Assembly (NCBI GenBank): GCA_963971575.1
Contig: OZ020622.1
Span: 36,362,301 to 36,426,300 of the forward strand
Direction of reading: 5' to 3'
DNA: 64,000 nt
From: Liopterus haemorrhoidalis
Lineage: Eukaryota; Arthropoda; Insecta; Coleoptera; Dytiscidae
Below, in pieces: positions 1-10,313 of this stretch. Position 1 is the stretch's first letter; every line of letters starts with the position of its first letter. A model generated the notes under the pieces. It did no database searches. It had not been told where the DNA came from and was given only the letters and a program-made list of their open reading frames with translations. Both the position numbers and the translations under genes were made by a program.

Positions 1-404
1 ATTTTGTATGGGAACAGTTTTAAATCTTTTTTAACAATAGTATGGCAAGTTCATGCTCAAGTTGTTGCTCAAAGATAGATGGAAAGAGCGATGATTGGCA
101 TTAGACTTTTAGATCGAAAAACAAATTTGTGATATAATTGGAAGAATTTCACGTCTGAAGTGGCAGTGGGCAGGCCATGTTACTAGAGTAAATTATGTTA
201 GATGGACCAGGAAAATACTGGAATGGCGGTCTAGAGACAGTACAAGAAACCGAGGCAGACCGCCTACCCGTTGGACGGATGACATCAAGATACTAGTCGG
301 TAATTGGCTGCAGGTGGCACAGGACAGAGAGGAGTGGAGATGCAAAGAGGAGGCCTATTTTCAGCAGTGGACGTCAGTGGCTGATAAATGATGATGATGA
401 TGGC
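1..404 (+). mobile_element. 3' end of an RTE/CR1-type LINE, degenerate
   Basis: Translation ending at the stop at 389-391 reads RLKWQWAGHV, then GRPPTRWTDDIK, then QQWTSVADK, the recognisable C-terminal tail of a widespread insect non-LTR reverse transcriptase. Upstream, MERAMIGIRLLDRK (from 79) is in another frame and is followed by a stop, so at least one frameshift lies near 130. The stop is followed directly by an (ATG)n stretch at about 388-402, a short-tandem-repeat tail typical of RTE-like elements. It is a dead 5'-truncated copy that starts before the window. The clade assignment is by recall of the motif pattern only. Confidence 0.75.
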
Positions 405-544
405 AAGTTCGTAGTGATAAACCAGTCTCTTGCGAAAGTGTACTTACGTTGACGAACATCAACTGTATTTTGAGTACAAACTCTTGGCTTTCCAGTTCTA
501 TCTCTATGACATATTCAATCATAATTTTTTTGTGAGTAGGGAAG

Positions 545-1800
545 ATGAAATTGTGGACATTGGGGTACGCGGACGATATTGTATTGATGGCAGAGGAGGA
601 ACAGGAGCTTAAGAGAATGATTGAAAGGGCGGATAAATATTTCAAAAGGAAAAAATTAGAAGTAAACAGGGATAAGACGAAGGTAATGGTATTCGGTAAA
701 AGAGAAGGAAGAAGAAAGAAGATAAAATGGGAATGGGGTGGCAGAGAAATAGAAGAGGTGAAGAGTATAAAATACCTAGGTTATATACTAACGAGGAACA
801 ATGGGGCTGAACTACACATAAGGGAAAGACTAAAGAAGGCAAGGATAGTCATGGGGAAGCTGTGGAGTATAGGAGAGAGGAAGTTTAGCGACGATATTAG
901 ATGGAGATTGAGATTGTTTGACGCCGTGGTGAAAAACATCCTGCTATATGGGGTGGAAATTTGGGGATGGAAGGAATGGGAGAAGGTAGAACGAATACAG
1001 GAGAGGTATTTAAGATGGATCTTAGGGGTAAATAGAACGACACCAGGGTATATTGTAAGAGAGGAACTAAAAAGAGATAAGATGAAAGTGGGTACAGGAA
1101 GGAGGGTGGTTAAGTACGAAGAGAAAGTTAGAATAGAAACAGACAAAAAAATAATGAGGGAATGCTGGGAAGAAAGAGCCAGAGAGGAACAGAAAGGAAG
1201 ATGGTACGCATGGGGGATGAGAAAAGAGTATTACTGGAGATGCGGAGTGGATGCGACAGAGGTGGAAAGAAGAAGAAAAGACGGGATAAGCGTGATTGAG
1301 GAGTTGTGGAGGAGGGATAAGGAAGTGGGGGAGCAAGAAAGGACAGTCAGAATAGACAAATCAAGGAGCGCAGGGAGATATAAGGAGGTCAGAACTATAG
1401 GGGTACCAAGCTACTTGAGGGGAGAAAGAGGAAGGTCAGGAGGGAGAGTTAGGAGGATTGCGAGGCTAAGGTGCGGGAATGAAGAGAGAGGAAATAGATA
1501 TTGGAGGAGACAGGAGGATAAGATGTGCAGGATGTGCGGGGAGGAGGAGGAAGATATAGAGCACCTCGCGAAGAGGTGTAGAGAGATGACAGTATGGTCG
1601 GGGAGCACATTAGACCTGTTGCACGAAGATGGAAGGGGGAGAGGTGGGCGAGAGAATTAGAGGCAAGAAGGATAACAGGAAGGGGAAACGGAAAGAAGAA
1701 AGAAAAGAGAAAAATATTGTAAAATGTGTTCCATTGTAAAAACCATTATAATTGTAGCTTAATTGAATTTTCAATATATGACAACAACTTATGACAACAA
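545..1800 (+). mobile_element. 5'-truncated LINE fragment: end of reverse transcriptase and C-terminal CCHC
   Basis: An open frame (545-1660) begins almost at the catalytic RT box, GYADDIVLMAEEE. It continues with KLEVNRDKTKVMVF and IKYLGYILTRN, then a long arginine- and glutamate-rich region, and ends with a zinc-knuckle-like CRMCGEEEEDIEHLAKRC. The palm and fingers upstream of YADD are missing, so the copy is 5'-truncated. A frameshift near 1600-1640 moves the last ~30 codons (ERWARELEARR) out of frame; the second copy at 17720-18507 reads the same tail in one frame. The 3' end is an ACAACA-rich tail near 1780-1805. The exact non-LTR clade is uncertain. Confidence 0.8.
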
Positions 1801-2177
1801 CAACAGTGATGACAGTTAATTAATTCTAAAGCTTGCTGTTGACATTACTTTTATAGTTTATGCTTATAGTTTACTAAGCTTTCAGAAACCGGCCCTTAAT
1901 GAGCTGTCTCATAATGAGTCGCCCGTGTGCCCACATCTGGAATACCCACATGCAGCGCACCTGAACTTGTGGCCGTATGCTAAAGAACAACTTCAATATT
2001 TTAACTTGAATTATCCCTAACTAGAGTTAAAAGGATATGTTTTTTAGGGTTGTACATCGAAAGCAAAACATCGATGTTTAACATCGATGTTAACATCGGC
2101 GCCTTACTTTCGATGTTGAAAAAACATCGAAGGAAAAACATCGATGTATCGGAAACATCGATGTTTTATTAATATTA

Positions 2178-3156
2178 AAAAAATTTATGTGAAGTGTGAA
2201 TCTTCACACATTTCTGGGTTTTGCAGGTATTTAATAACTGAATGATGATTATTTGGGATGCCAAAACAAATTTTATGTCAAAATATTTTTTTATGAATTT
2301 TAATTCGAATGCCTAATACCATTATTTAAGTTTCTAAATATGTACAGTATTTTATTTATACAGCAAGGTTCAGTAAGATTTTTAAAATTACGCCTATGGC
2401 TTCCATTGGTTGCTTATATCATAAGTCCCGCCCCCTGATTTCGTCAAACAATTAAATTATAATTTCAACACTTCCCACTGGTTATTAAATTTATGCTTTT
2501 AAAAAATAAATGCAACATTTACCAAAATATAACTAGAATTTTGACCAAATTATTTAAACAAAATAGAAATGCAAAAAAAAAAACAAAAAAAAAATAAAAT
2601 TAACAGGATTCGAACTCTGCAACGTTCGCACTGCAACTTACAAAGTGCATTACGAAACCATCTGAGCTACCAGAGTTTCTTATCTGAAGTGTTACATAGC
2701 GAATTAAATATTTAACATATTTTAGTTAAAAACACAAAAAATGCGTTATTTTCCGAAAACATAATCTGATCAAAAATTCCTGTTGTACTATTCCGGTTCA
2801 CACCAATGTACATTACTTAGAATTTTTTCAGATTTTTAGTTAAAACCATCTGGGCTACAGGGTGTGGGACAAAAATTTTTTTGCACAATTTTGGCAAAAA
2901 TCGCATCAAAATAATTTATTTTGCAAAAATAAAATTTTGATCGTTAATCCACGTACTAAGGGCTTTCATTTGATACCCTACTCAGAATTTTAAAAAAATA
3001 TATTTTTTTTTTGATGAGCACATTTTTGTTTATATTTTTAGGGGGATATGTTTTTTAGATGTTTTAGTATTTTTCCTATGTGTGGGTCAAAGAGTTGTAT
3101 AAGCATGCCAAATTTCAACTCTCTAGGTTTAGCCGTTTGGCTACAATTTTTACCGA

Positions 3157-3198
<42 letters not shown>

Positions 3199-3250
3199 GA
3201 CCAAATGACGGTATAAGGGTTTTTTGGTCATACCTACAAAACCCTAAAAA
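2178..3250 (+). repeat. Family Q repeat, copy A
   Basis: About 1.07 kb. It starts with TGTGAAGTGTGAA..TTCACAC, a small palindrome, followed by GGGTTTTGCAGGTATTTA. It ends with a (GACA)n run (3166-3198) and GGTATAAGGGTTTTTTGGTC then ATACCTACAAAACCCTAAAA. The last 40 bases can fold (AGGGTTTT with AAAACCCT, GGT with ACC). An antisense tRNA-like cassette sits at 2601-2679. The short open frame over the GACA run reads Q-T-D repeats and is not a gene. Copies B-E are listed separately; the class of the element is unknown. Confidence 0.85.
2601..2679 (-). other. tRNA-like cassette in family Q copy A
   Basis: Read on -, the stretch has GGTAGCTCAGATGG, resembling a tRNA D-arm/A box, and 40-50 bases later GAGTTCGAATCCTG, a T-arm/B box. 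T-rich tracts follow at once on the transcribed side, as in a Pol III terminator. The stems are imperfect and I do not call a functional tRNA or an anticodon. Confidence 0.6.
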
Positions 3251-3427
3251 GCTATTTGTTTATATTATATAGGTTTTATTTAATAATGTAAAGATAAAAT
3301 ACGAAAAAAGTAACATATAATACACAAAAAGCATTTATTAGATTTTGAAATGGAAATATTCTTTTTAATAGTAATTAATTTCACATTAACATTATTATAC
3401 CCAATATAATAATCCTAATTTGTACCT

Positions 3428-3610
3428 ACAGTATATTCCAAACGATTAGGCGGAACTAACCGCAATTTTCATTTTTGTAATTTGTCATTAGATATTTTTT
3501 TATATATTGAAGTTGACTTTTCCTGAACAAAATGATCAAAAGCTTCAATCAGTCGGTAAAAGTAACTAGAATTGAAAATCTAGTTCCGCCTAAACCAAAG
3601 GAACAGACCT
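3428..3610. mobile_element. MITE related to family M1
   Basis: The left end ATTCCAAACGATTAGGCGGA and the right end TCCGCCTAAACCAAAGGAAC are inverted versions of one terminus. The subterminal motif GTAACTAGAATTGAAAATCT matches the other M1 elements. A second, inverted half copy starts at 3751 (AAAGTCTGTTCCTTTGGTTT) and fades near 3890. Together they occupy the middle of hAT-1. Confidence 0.7.
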
Positions 3611-4411
3611 TACTATTTTTACATTTCTAAAATGAACTATTGGATTTTATTACAATACTAATATAGTAATCTTAATGTTAATTTTATATTATTTAACATA
3701 AAAATAACACTGTCATACACAATTATTTTTATACTTTTTTAAGTTGAAATAAAGTCTGTTCCTTTGGTTTAGGCGGAACTAGATTTTCAATTCTAGTTAC
3801 TTTTACCGATTAATTGAAGCTTTTGATCATTTTGTTCAGGAAAAGCCAACTTCAATATATAAAAAAATAGCTAATGACAACTTACAAAAATCCAAGTATT
3901 GGAGGAATAACAACTGGGAAAGTGTCAACAAGACTCAAAAAGAAAAAGTGTGTTGGCGGCGTTGATCGTTCGCATTGTTTGCAAAAATTAGAAGTTTCTT
4001 CGTATTTTTTCGTATTCTGCTAACTGCTAAGAAGAATAAAAACTAACACTATTAGTATTGTTATATCACAATAGATGGCGCTTATGTTTTGTGTACTAAT
4101 TTTAATAAAAATTAAATTTTTAAGATTCCAGCGCCTCTAGCGGTCGTTTCTGAATTTCAAAGTTTAAACATCGACATCGGTAGTAGACATCGATGTTTTA
4201 TCGATACTATCGCCAGCTGACCATCGATTATAAAAACATCGATGTTTTTAAAACAAACATCGATGTTTTCGATACATCGATGTTTTTTCCCATCCCTAAT
4301 GTTTTTGTATGTTGGTTTGACTCGTGTTAAACATAACTCGAGTTAAAACACTTAACTCGTTCTTTCGCAACCGACCATTGGTCCTATATTTGAAGGTAAT
4401 AAAAATCTTAC

Positions 4412-4603
4412 CGCTGATAATCCGCTGATGCCATTACTTTTTCTCTTGAGAGGGATATCATTAGACTCATATTCACATTGGCCGTCTATCGTATTGCAAT
4501 CATAATCTTCAAAACTTCTCTCTTTAGAATCATCTATGAAATTATCTTGCCAACAGTTACATGCCATCACCAGCGTGATTATAAGATTCGCCTTCAGCAA
4601 CAT
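4412..4603 (-). CDS. First coding exon of an unrecognised secreted protein
   Basis: Read on -, ATG at 4603-4601 opens a 64-codon exon that ends exactly in phase at an excellent donor, AGCG|GTAAGA (GT at 4411-4410). The first ~15 residues, MLLKANLIITLVMAC, look like a signal peptide. The rest is hydrophilic and acidic, with four cysteines (residues 15, 17, 36 and 43) and a dibasic-containing PLKRKS near residue 52. A TATA element and an initiator sit just upstream, giving a 5' UTR of about ten bases. I do not recognise the family: a prohormone, a small Cys-rich effector or the head of a larger secreted protein are all possible. The next exon must be to the left and I could not find it before the window edge. 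If Kal1 exons lie left of the window, this gene is nested antisense in a Kal1 intron. Confidence 0.55.
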
Positions 4604-4610
4604 ACTTACT

Positions 4611-4645
4611 AATGATAGAAGGATCTCATGTCCTAGGTTTTATAT
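4611..4645 (-). promoter_or_regulatory. TATA box and initiator of the secreted-protein gene
   Basis: On -, GATATAAA (4645-4638) is followed by an arthropod-like initiator, TCATTA, with its A at 4613. The distance of about 31 bases is the canonical TATA-to-start spacing, and the ATG follows ten bases later. Inferred from spacing and motif only. Confidence 0.5.
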
Positions 4646-4865
4646 CACAACTATCACAATAGATACATTAGTCGCTAAGATCGGTTACACGTAATAATAA
4701 GTTATTAATGGATTCTCAAATATCAGGTTTTTTGTTTAGATTTTGTGAATAAAGGTGTCAAAATGATTTAAAAATAATATTTTAAAAGATTATTAAAATA
4801 TTATACCTAGGGTTACCATATTTTTTGTGCGCCAAACCGGGACCCCCCCCAAATATTTTTTTCCT

Positions 4866-4919
4866 CATTTTTAGGGTTTTGTAGGTATGACCAAAAAACC
4901 CTTATACCGTCATTTTGTC

Positions 4920-4961
<42 letters not shown>

Positions 4962-5803
4962 TCGGTAAAAATTGTAGCCAAACGGCTAAACCTAGAGAGT
5001 TGAAATTTGGCATGCTTATACAACTCTTTGACCCGCACATAGGAAAAATACTAAAACATCTAAAAAACATACCCCCCTAAAAATATAAACAAATATGTGC
5101 TCATCGAAAACAAAAATATTTTTTTTAAATTCTGAGTAGGGTATCAAATGAAAGCCCTTAGTACGTGGATTAACGATCAAATTTTTATTTTTGCAAAATA
5201 AATTATTTTGATGCGATTTTTGCCAAAAATGTGCAAAAAAAAATTTGTCCCACACCCTGTAGCCCAGATGGTTTAAACTAAAAATCTAAAAAAATTCTAA
5301 GTAATGTATATTGGTGTGAACCGAAATAGTACAACAGGAATTTTTGATCAGATTATGTTTTTGGTAAATAACGCATGTTTTGTGGTTTTTGGTTCACAAA
5401 GTACAAAAGTTATACCAATGTAAGACACTCACATGCAAAGCGTGCGTAGCGTAATGGGTTAGAGCACTGCTAAAATGAGCTGGAAAACGAAGGGTTTCGA
5501 GTTCGAGTACGGAGTGAATTTTATTTTTTCTTTTTTTTTGCATTTTTATTATGTTGAAATTATTTTGTCAAAATTCTAGTTATATTTTGACAAATATTGT
5601 ATTTAATTTTTAAGAGCGTAAATTTAAAAACCAGTCTTATTATATGATTAACAGACGATAAATTATTTTAAAAATATCGTTCATTTTGCCGTGATTACTA
5701 CAAAGTAAAAGTGTCCTACACACTCAGCATACCGCCTTCACTTATTATATACCTGCGAAACCCTGAAATGTGTGAATATTCACACTTCACATCAATTTTT
5801 TAT
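4866..5803 (-). repeat. Family Q repeat, copy B
   Basis: An inverted copy of the unit seen at 2178-3250. It begins at TTTTTAGGGTTTTGTAGGTA, has the (CTGT)n run at 4919-4960 and the conserved GAGAGTTGAAATTTGGCATG, and ends with the palindrome AATATTCACACTTCACATCA. The tRNA-like cassette at 5435-5516 has the same relative position and orientation as in copy A but a different sequence. Confidence 0.85.
5435..5516 (+). other. tRNA-like cassette in family Q copy B
   Basis: GCGTAGCGTAATGGGTTAGA resembles a tRNA D-arm. GGGTTTCGAGTTCGAGTACG contains a T-arm-like GTTCGAGTAC. It is followed by TTTTATTTTTTC and a further run of nine T. The cassette differs from that in every other Q copy. Stem pairing is weak, so I call it tRNA-like only. 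Confidence 0.55.
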
Positions 5804-6058
5804 ACTTTATTGATTTATGTATTTATCAATATTTTTCTATTACAAATGATTAATATTAAATCTTGAGAATTACAAAATTAAACGTATATCAAAAAATCAC
5901 AAAAATACATATTATAAAATTATAAATTTTGACTTACATAGTTGCATTGTGTATATTATTTATTTGTATAAGAATTTTTATCGGCAGATTGTACTTTTTT
6001 TAAAAAGTTTTTATCATTTTTAATATAATCATAAAATTCAGAACATTTTAAATCTGTT

Positions 6059-6274
6059 AAGCTGCATTCAGAGCTCTGTAAATCAACACGTTGTACGCTA
6101 TGGATAAATTTTAAACGAGGTCATTTGGTATATCGGACATGCTCGTGCTTTGTCGTTGCTATACTACTGTTGAGCGATATAGTACGAGCTTGTCCGATCA
6201 TACCAATTGCACTCGTTTAAAAACTATCCATAACGCACAGCGTGTTAATTTACTGAGCTCTGAATGCAGCTTTA
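6059..6274. repeat. Near-perfect palindromic MITE
   Basis: The left arm AAGCTGCATTCAGAGCTCTG and the right arm CAGCTC-rich end (GAGCTCTGAATGCAGCTT) are inverted copies that pair along almost the whole ~216 bp. Both contain CACG/CGTG..TATGGATA and AACGAG/CTCGTTT. It could form one long hairpin. It lies next to the hAT-2 transposase remnant. Confidence 0.75.
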
Positions 6275-6651
6275 GTTTTACAAAATAATAATGCACCGAC
6301 GTTACATTCATGTAAACCATTTCTTTCCGGTGCCCATATATTCTTCATTTCTGAAAATAATCGTTCAATTGGTGCTGAAGTACCAGGCAAACAGAAAATA
6401 AATTCGACAAGTTTCTGCAAATTGTTAACAGAAATATTTTTGTCTGAATTTTTTTTAAACAATTGTACCCATTTCTCCTCGCTACTTGTACCCTTTTCCC
6501 GCCACAAATTATTGCGGTCAGTGTCGATATAAAACTGTTTAGCATATACAACTTCGTTAAATAGAGTATCATAGTTAATGATCGGTGTTTTGGTCGTAAA
6601 TTTGGATTTAAGTAATTGCATAGTTTTTTCAACATCGTTCCATGCATGCAT
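6250..6651 (-). pseudogene. hAT transposase C-terminal (dimerisation) fragment
   Basis: 133 codons including VEFIFCLPGTSAPIERLFS and the following EMKNIW, the hallmark of the hAT C-terminal dimerisation region, where a short conserved L-P-x-S/T block precedes E-R-x-F-S. The frame ends in the palindromic MITE (FRAQ), so its last residues are foreign. The upstream part of the transposase, including the DDE core, is absent. The name is family knowledge; the fragment cannot be active. Confidence 0.75.
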
Positions 6652-6806
6652 ATATATAAACTATGAAAAAACCGGGACATTTTTAACAACCGGCCGGGAC
6701 GCCGGGACAAGTTCTTAAAACCGGGACTGTCCCGGTCAAACCGGGACGTATGGTAACCCTAATTATACCTAGTCCGGCCATAAATACAGTAACAAAGTGT
6801 TTGGAT

Positions 6807-7840
6807 TATAATAAAAAAATTGATGTGAAGTGTGAATTTTCACACATTTCAGGGTTTCGCAGGTATTTAGTAAGTGACTGATGATTATTTGGGATGCCAA
6901 AACAAATTTTATGTCAAAATATTTTTTTATGAATTTTTATTCGAATGCCTAATACCATTATTTAATTTTCTAAATATGTGCAGTATTTTTTTTATATAGC
7001 AAGGTTCATTAAGATTTTGAAAATTGCGCCTATGGCTTCCATCGGTTGCTTAAATCATAAGCTCTGCCCCTCTGATTTCGTATACATTCAAACATAGAAT
7101 TAAATTATAATTTCAACACTTCTCACTGGTTATTAAATTTATATTAAATTTTCGCTTTTAAAAAATAATTGCAACATTTGCCAAAATATAACTAGAATTT
7201 TGAAAAAATAATTTAAACAATATAAAAATTTAAAAAAAAACAAAAAATAATATTGTCTCTTCTCGCAGGGTTCGATCCCTTTCGATCGAGTTACTTGGCT
7301 GAGAGCCAGCGCCATAACCACTACACCAGGATACATCTTCTAATGTAGCGTGTTACAAAGCTATAACTTGTATACATTATTAGCAAAAAACACAAAAAAT
7401 GTGTTATTTTCCGAAAACATAATCAGATCAAAAATTCCTGTTGTACTATACCGGTTCACACCAATGTACATTACTTAGAATTTTTTCAGATTTATAGTTT
7501 AAACCATCTGGGCTACAGAGTGTGGGACAATATTTTTTTGCATAATTTTGGCGAAAATCGCGTTAAAATAATTTATTTTGCAACAATAAAATTTTGATCG
7601 TTGATCTACGTACTAAGGGCTTTCATTTGATACCCTACTCAGAATTTAAAAAAATATATATATTAATTTTTTTCGATGAGAACATATTTGTGCGGGTCAA
7701 AGAGTTGTATAAACATGCCAAATTTCAACTCTCTAGGTGTAGCCGTTTGGCTACAATTTTTACCGAACAGACAGATAGAGGACAAAATGTCGGTATAAGG
7801 GTTTTTTGGTCATACCTACAAAACCCTAAAAACAGTGCAT
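6807..7840 (+). repeat. Family Q repeat, copy C
   Basis: It starts with ATTGATGTGAAGTGTGAATT and ends with ATACCTACAAAACCCTAAAA. It carries the same conserved blocks as copy A, but the GACA run is almost lost (7771-7782). The tRNA-like cassette is at 7261-7336 on -. It lies just outside hAT-2. Confidence 0.85.
7261..7336 (-). other. tRNA-Glu-like cassette in family Q copy C
   Basis: Read on -, TCCTGGTGTAGTGGTTATGG matches the 5' half of a tRNA-Glu-type D-arm and A box. A loop reading CTCTCAG would put CTC at the anticodon, with T33 and A37 in place. GGGATCGAACCCTG is a good T-arm. Three base pairs of the anticodon stem hold and two do not. It is the most tRNA-like of the five cassettes. Confidence 0.6.
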
Positions 7841-8186
7841 GTTACAAATGATTTTTTATATTATTGTACTTACACATACAGGGCGTTTGAAACGCTGCAC
7901 CTCGAATAACTCCTTTATTTTAAGAGATACAAAAAATTCTTCAGAAGATAAGGTTAACTAGAATAAAAGGCCCACTTAAGGACTATAATAAGAACTCTGC
8001 ATCGCTTCCGGTTTGAACGGAAATTGTTTCAACTTTTTATCTAGCATAGGGAATCGGTACTTTATTTATTTATTTTTTTTTTGAAAGTAAATTAAATTAG
8101 CTTTACAAGTTATATCAAAATATCATACTTTAATTTTAACCATTTCAAAATGGCGACCATTTATTTACAAAATAATAAATAAAAAA

Positions 8187-8486
8187 TTTCAGTGGTTAAT
8201 AACAGGAGTATTTTTTCACTGTATTAACAACATTAACAACAAGTTCGCATTTTGAAAAATACATCAATAAATAACAACCGGTTGATTCGCACCGGCTCCA
8301 GCCCAATACTGCATTTATACATATACAAAAAAAGCGCTCAAAGTGCTAGGAGCATATTCCAGCGGTAATCGGCTGCTACTGTTCATTGCTACGCTATTAA
8401 TAAATAAATAAAATTATTATTTCACAACTGCGTGTAATCAAAACTGCTGAGCAAATACATGGATAACGAGGAATTACTGTACTATT
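8187..8486 (-). repeat. Arm 1 of a ~300-bp inverted repeat pair
   Basis: It shares TAATAACAGGAG, AACAACCGGTTGATTCGCAC, AGCGCTCAAAGTGCTAGGAG and ATACATGGATAACGAG with 9975-10313 in inverted order. Arm 2 lies inside the long-TIR element and arm 1 outside it, so these are two copies of one dispersed repeat and not the two ends of one element. Confidence 0.7.
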
Positions 8487-8758
8487 ATTATTTCGTATGG
8501 CAATGTCTAGGTTTTAGATATTTTCAGGTCGCGGCATGATCTTACTTTTTACAGTAGCCGAGACCACCGTGCCCTGTGAAGCATGCCCCATATTTCCGAA
8601 AATTAATTCAGAGACACAGGCACTCATTGTAAAGAATCTGAGCCAAAGGTTGCAACAGCCAAGTTTTTTTTTTAATCTTTTTACCCATACTAGGTCGATC
8701 TCATGATTCCACACTTTCAAAGCAAATGAGCTAACCACTACGCCGCTGCAACCACAAT
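8481..8758 (-). mobile_element. tRNA-headed SINE, copy 1
   Basis: On -, it starts ATTGTGGTTGCAGCGGCGTA, then GTGGTTAGCTC (A-box-like) and GAGATCGACCTAGTATGGGT (B-box-like). It passes through a body with GAGTGCCTGTGTCTC and GGGGCATGCTTCACAGG, and ends CATTGCCATACGAAAT plus an ATA-rich tail at 8481-8490. The same unit occurs at 9079-9392 in the other orientation. Confidence 0.7.
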
Positions 8759-9078
8759 TATGTAATTGTAGTAAAAATTCAAATAAGGGCCGCTTTTACA
8801 ATCGTTGGATAAAGCTCAGATAACGCTATTCCTGGTATAAAGTCAAAAAATCGCTTTTACAATGCTCGGATAAAGCTGGGATAGGATAAACATCGGAATA
8901 AACACCAGAATATCTTATCCGGCCAACGACACTTCAGATAAAGGGCATTATAAGTTATTCCCTTGCTTTGATTGGCGAATAAGTATTTGTTACCCAGCAA
9001 CGGTAAAAAAATTAAATTGACATATGATAAATGTCACATTATAACGTTTTATTTGAATTTTTATTACAGTTATATCAT

Positions 9079-9392
9079 TGTGGTTGCAGCAGCTTAATGG
9101 TTAGCTCACTTGCTTTGCAAGTGTGGAATTATAAGATCGACCTAGTATGGGCAAAAAGATTAAAAAAAAAAACTTATCTGTTGCAACCATAGGCTCAGAT
9201 TCTTTACAATGAGTGCCTGTATCTCTTTTCGTAAATATTTTCGTAAATATGGGGCATGTTTCACAGAGCACTATGGTCTCAGCTACTGTAAAAAGTATTC
9301 GTTAGGTCTTGCCAGAGGACGCTAGTCGCGACCTTAAAATCTCTAAAACCTAAACATTGCCATACGAAATAATAATAATAATAATAATAAGT
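9079..9392 (+). mobile_element. tRNA-headed SINE, copy 2, with (AAT)n tail
   Basis: Head ATTGTGGTTGCAGCAGCTTA, A-box-like ATGGTTAGCTC, B-box-like AAGATCGACCTAGTATGGGC. It ends CATTGCCATACGAAATAATA with an uninterrupted (AAT)n tail at 9367-9390. Pairing with 8481-8758 defines both edges. Mobilisation by an RTE/CR1-like LINE is inferred from the tail. Confidence 0.75.
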
Positions 9393-9436
9393 TGCTGAAG
9401 TTTGAGATTAGTGGACGCTTTTCAAGACCTGACAAA

Positions 9437-9966
9437 CCCCATAATAATAATATATTTATTGAACGGCTCAAGAGCCAAAATAAAACACATATTTACAAAA
9501 AAAAAATTCACAAAATACATAACGGAAACAGAAAACAGAATATACAGTTAACAGAGAACAGTTAACAAAAAATTACAAATAAAACAAACATGTTTGAGTT
9601 CGTATTAAATATATATTGGAAATATGGTCACAACTTGTAGGAGAGACCGCTCATTCATAAAAAGTTAATGAATGAGTTGTAGTGCCCAGTGCGTAAGAAA
9701 ATTCTTATCGCTAGCTAAACAGCACTGTACAAGCTCGTTGCACGTCGCCCACAGTCTTTCCCGCAAACTATGAACATATTTCCTTAGTGCATATTTCCAC
9801 TTGCGCTACAATACTTTTTCAAACCAAAGATTACTCGAAATGCATTGTTGTAGCAAATAATAAGTTTACGAAGATGACTTTTCGTGTGACATATCCAGAG
9901 TGCCGAAGTATACATACTACCGCAAAAAGTATTAAATAAATATTTACGTACATCAGGACTGCACAA
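9437..9966 (-). mobile_element. LINE 3' fragment (CR1/Jockey-like)
   Basis: On -, translated from 9966, CSPDVRKYLFNTFCGSMYTS, then LRKLIICYNNAFRVIFGLKK, the C-terminal part of a CR1/Jockey-like reverse transcriptase. It is followed by a 3' UTR (GGCTCTTGAGCCGTTC) and an (ATT)n tail at about 9437-9450. 5'-truncated. Confidence 0.7.
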
Positions 9967-9974
9967 TAGGACAT

Positions 9975-10313
9975 AATAGTACGTAATCTCTCGTTATCCA
10001 TGTATTTGTTCAGAAGTTTTGATTTATTTTATTTATTTTTTAAAAGCGTAGCAATGAACAGTAGCAGCCGATTACCGCTGGAATATGCTCCTAGCACTTT
10101 GAGCGCTTCGAATCTAACTGGCCACTATCATCCCTTTCACACTATGTACACATAATGCCAGTTTTTGTATATGTATACATGCAGTATTGGGCTGGAGCCA
10201 ATTCAAATGAACCGGTTGTTATTTATTTATATATTTATCTAAATGCGAACGGGTTCTTAATGTTGTTATACACTGAAAAAAAAAATATACTCCTGTTATT
10301 AATCAGTGAAATT
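9975..10313 (+). repeat. Arm 2 of the ~300-bp inverted repeat pair
   Basis: Inverted partner of 8187-8486: CTCGTTATCCATGTATTTGT, GCTCCTAGCACTTTGAGCGC, CCGGTTGTTATTTATTTAT and CTCCTGTTATTAATCAGTG follow in the expected mirror order. It is longer than arm 1 by a segment near 10105-10160. Confidence 0.65.

Larger units (their letters stand above)
2045..4298. mobile_element. Non-autonomous hAT element with 8-bp target duplication (hAT-1)
   Basis: Termini are TAGGGTTGTACATCG at the left and, read inwards on the other strand, TAGGGATGGGAAAAAACATC at the right. Both ends are flanked by the identical 8-mer ATGTTTTT (2037-2044 and 4299-4306). Both ends are rich in the palindrome ACATCGATGT, repeated about five times at 2060-2165 and again at 4165-4285. 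No transposase is visible. The interior has been colonised by a family Q repeat (2178-3250) and by MITE-like sequences (3428-3610, 3751-3890). hAT class is inferred from the TAGGG start and the 8-bp duplication. Confidence 0.88.
4808..6761 (-). mobile_element. hAT element with transposase remnant and 8-bp duplication (hAT-2)
   Basis: Ends are TAGGGTTACCATA on the left and, on the other strand, TAGGGTTACCATACGTCCCG on the right, bounded by identical 8-mers ATTATACC (4800-4807, 6762-6769). The C-terminal dimerisation part of the transposase survives on -. The element contains family Q copy B and a palindromic MITE, so it is an old autonomous-derived copy broken by insertions. Confidence 0.9.

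Noticed and set aside
781..1336. Frames on - opposite the first LINE.
   Set aside because: Antisense shadows of the RT frame, with low-complexity composition.
3048..3272. Open frame with Q-T-D repeats (also 4813-5070 on -).
   Set aside because: It is the translated (GACA)n run and flanks of family Q; it recurs in repeat copies and has no gene context.
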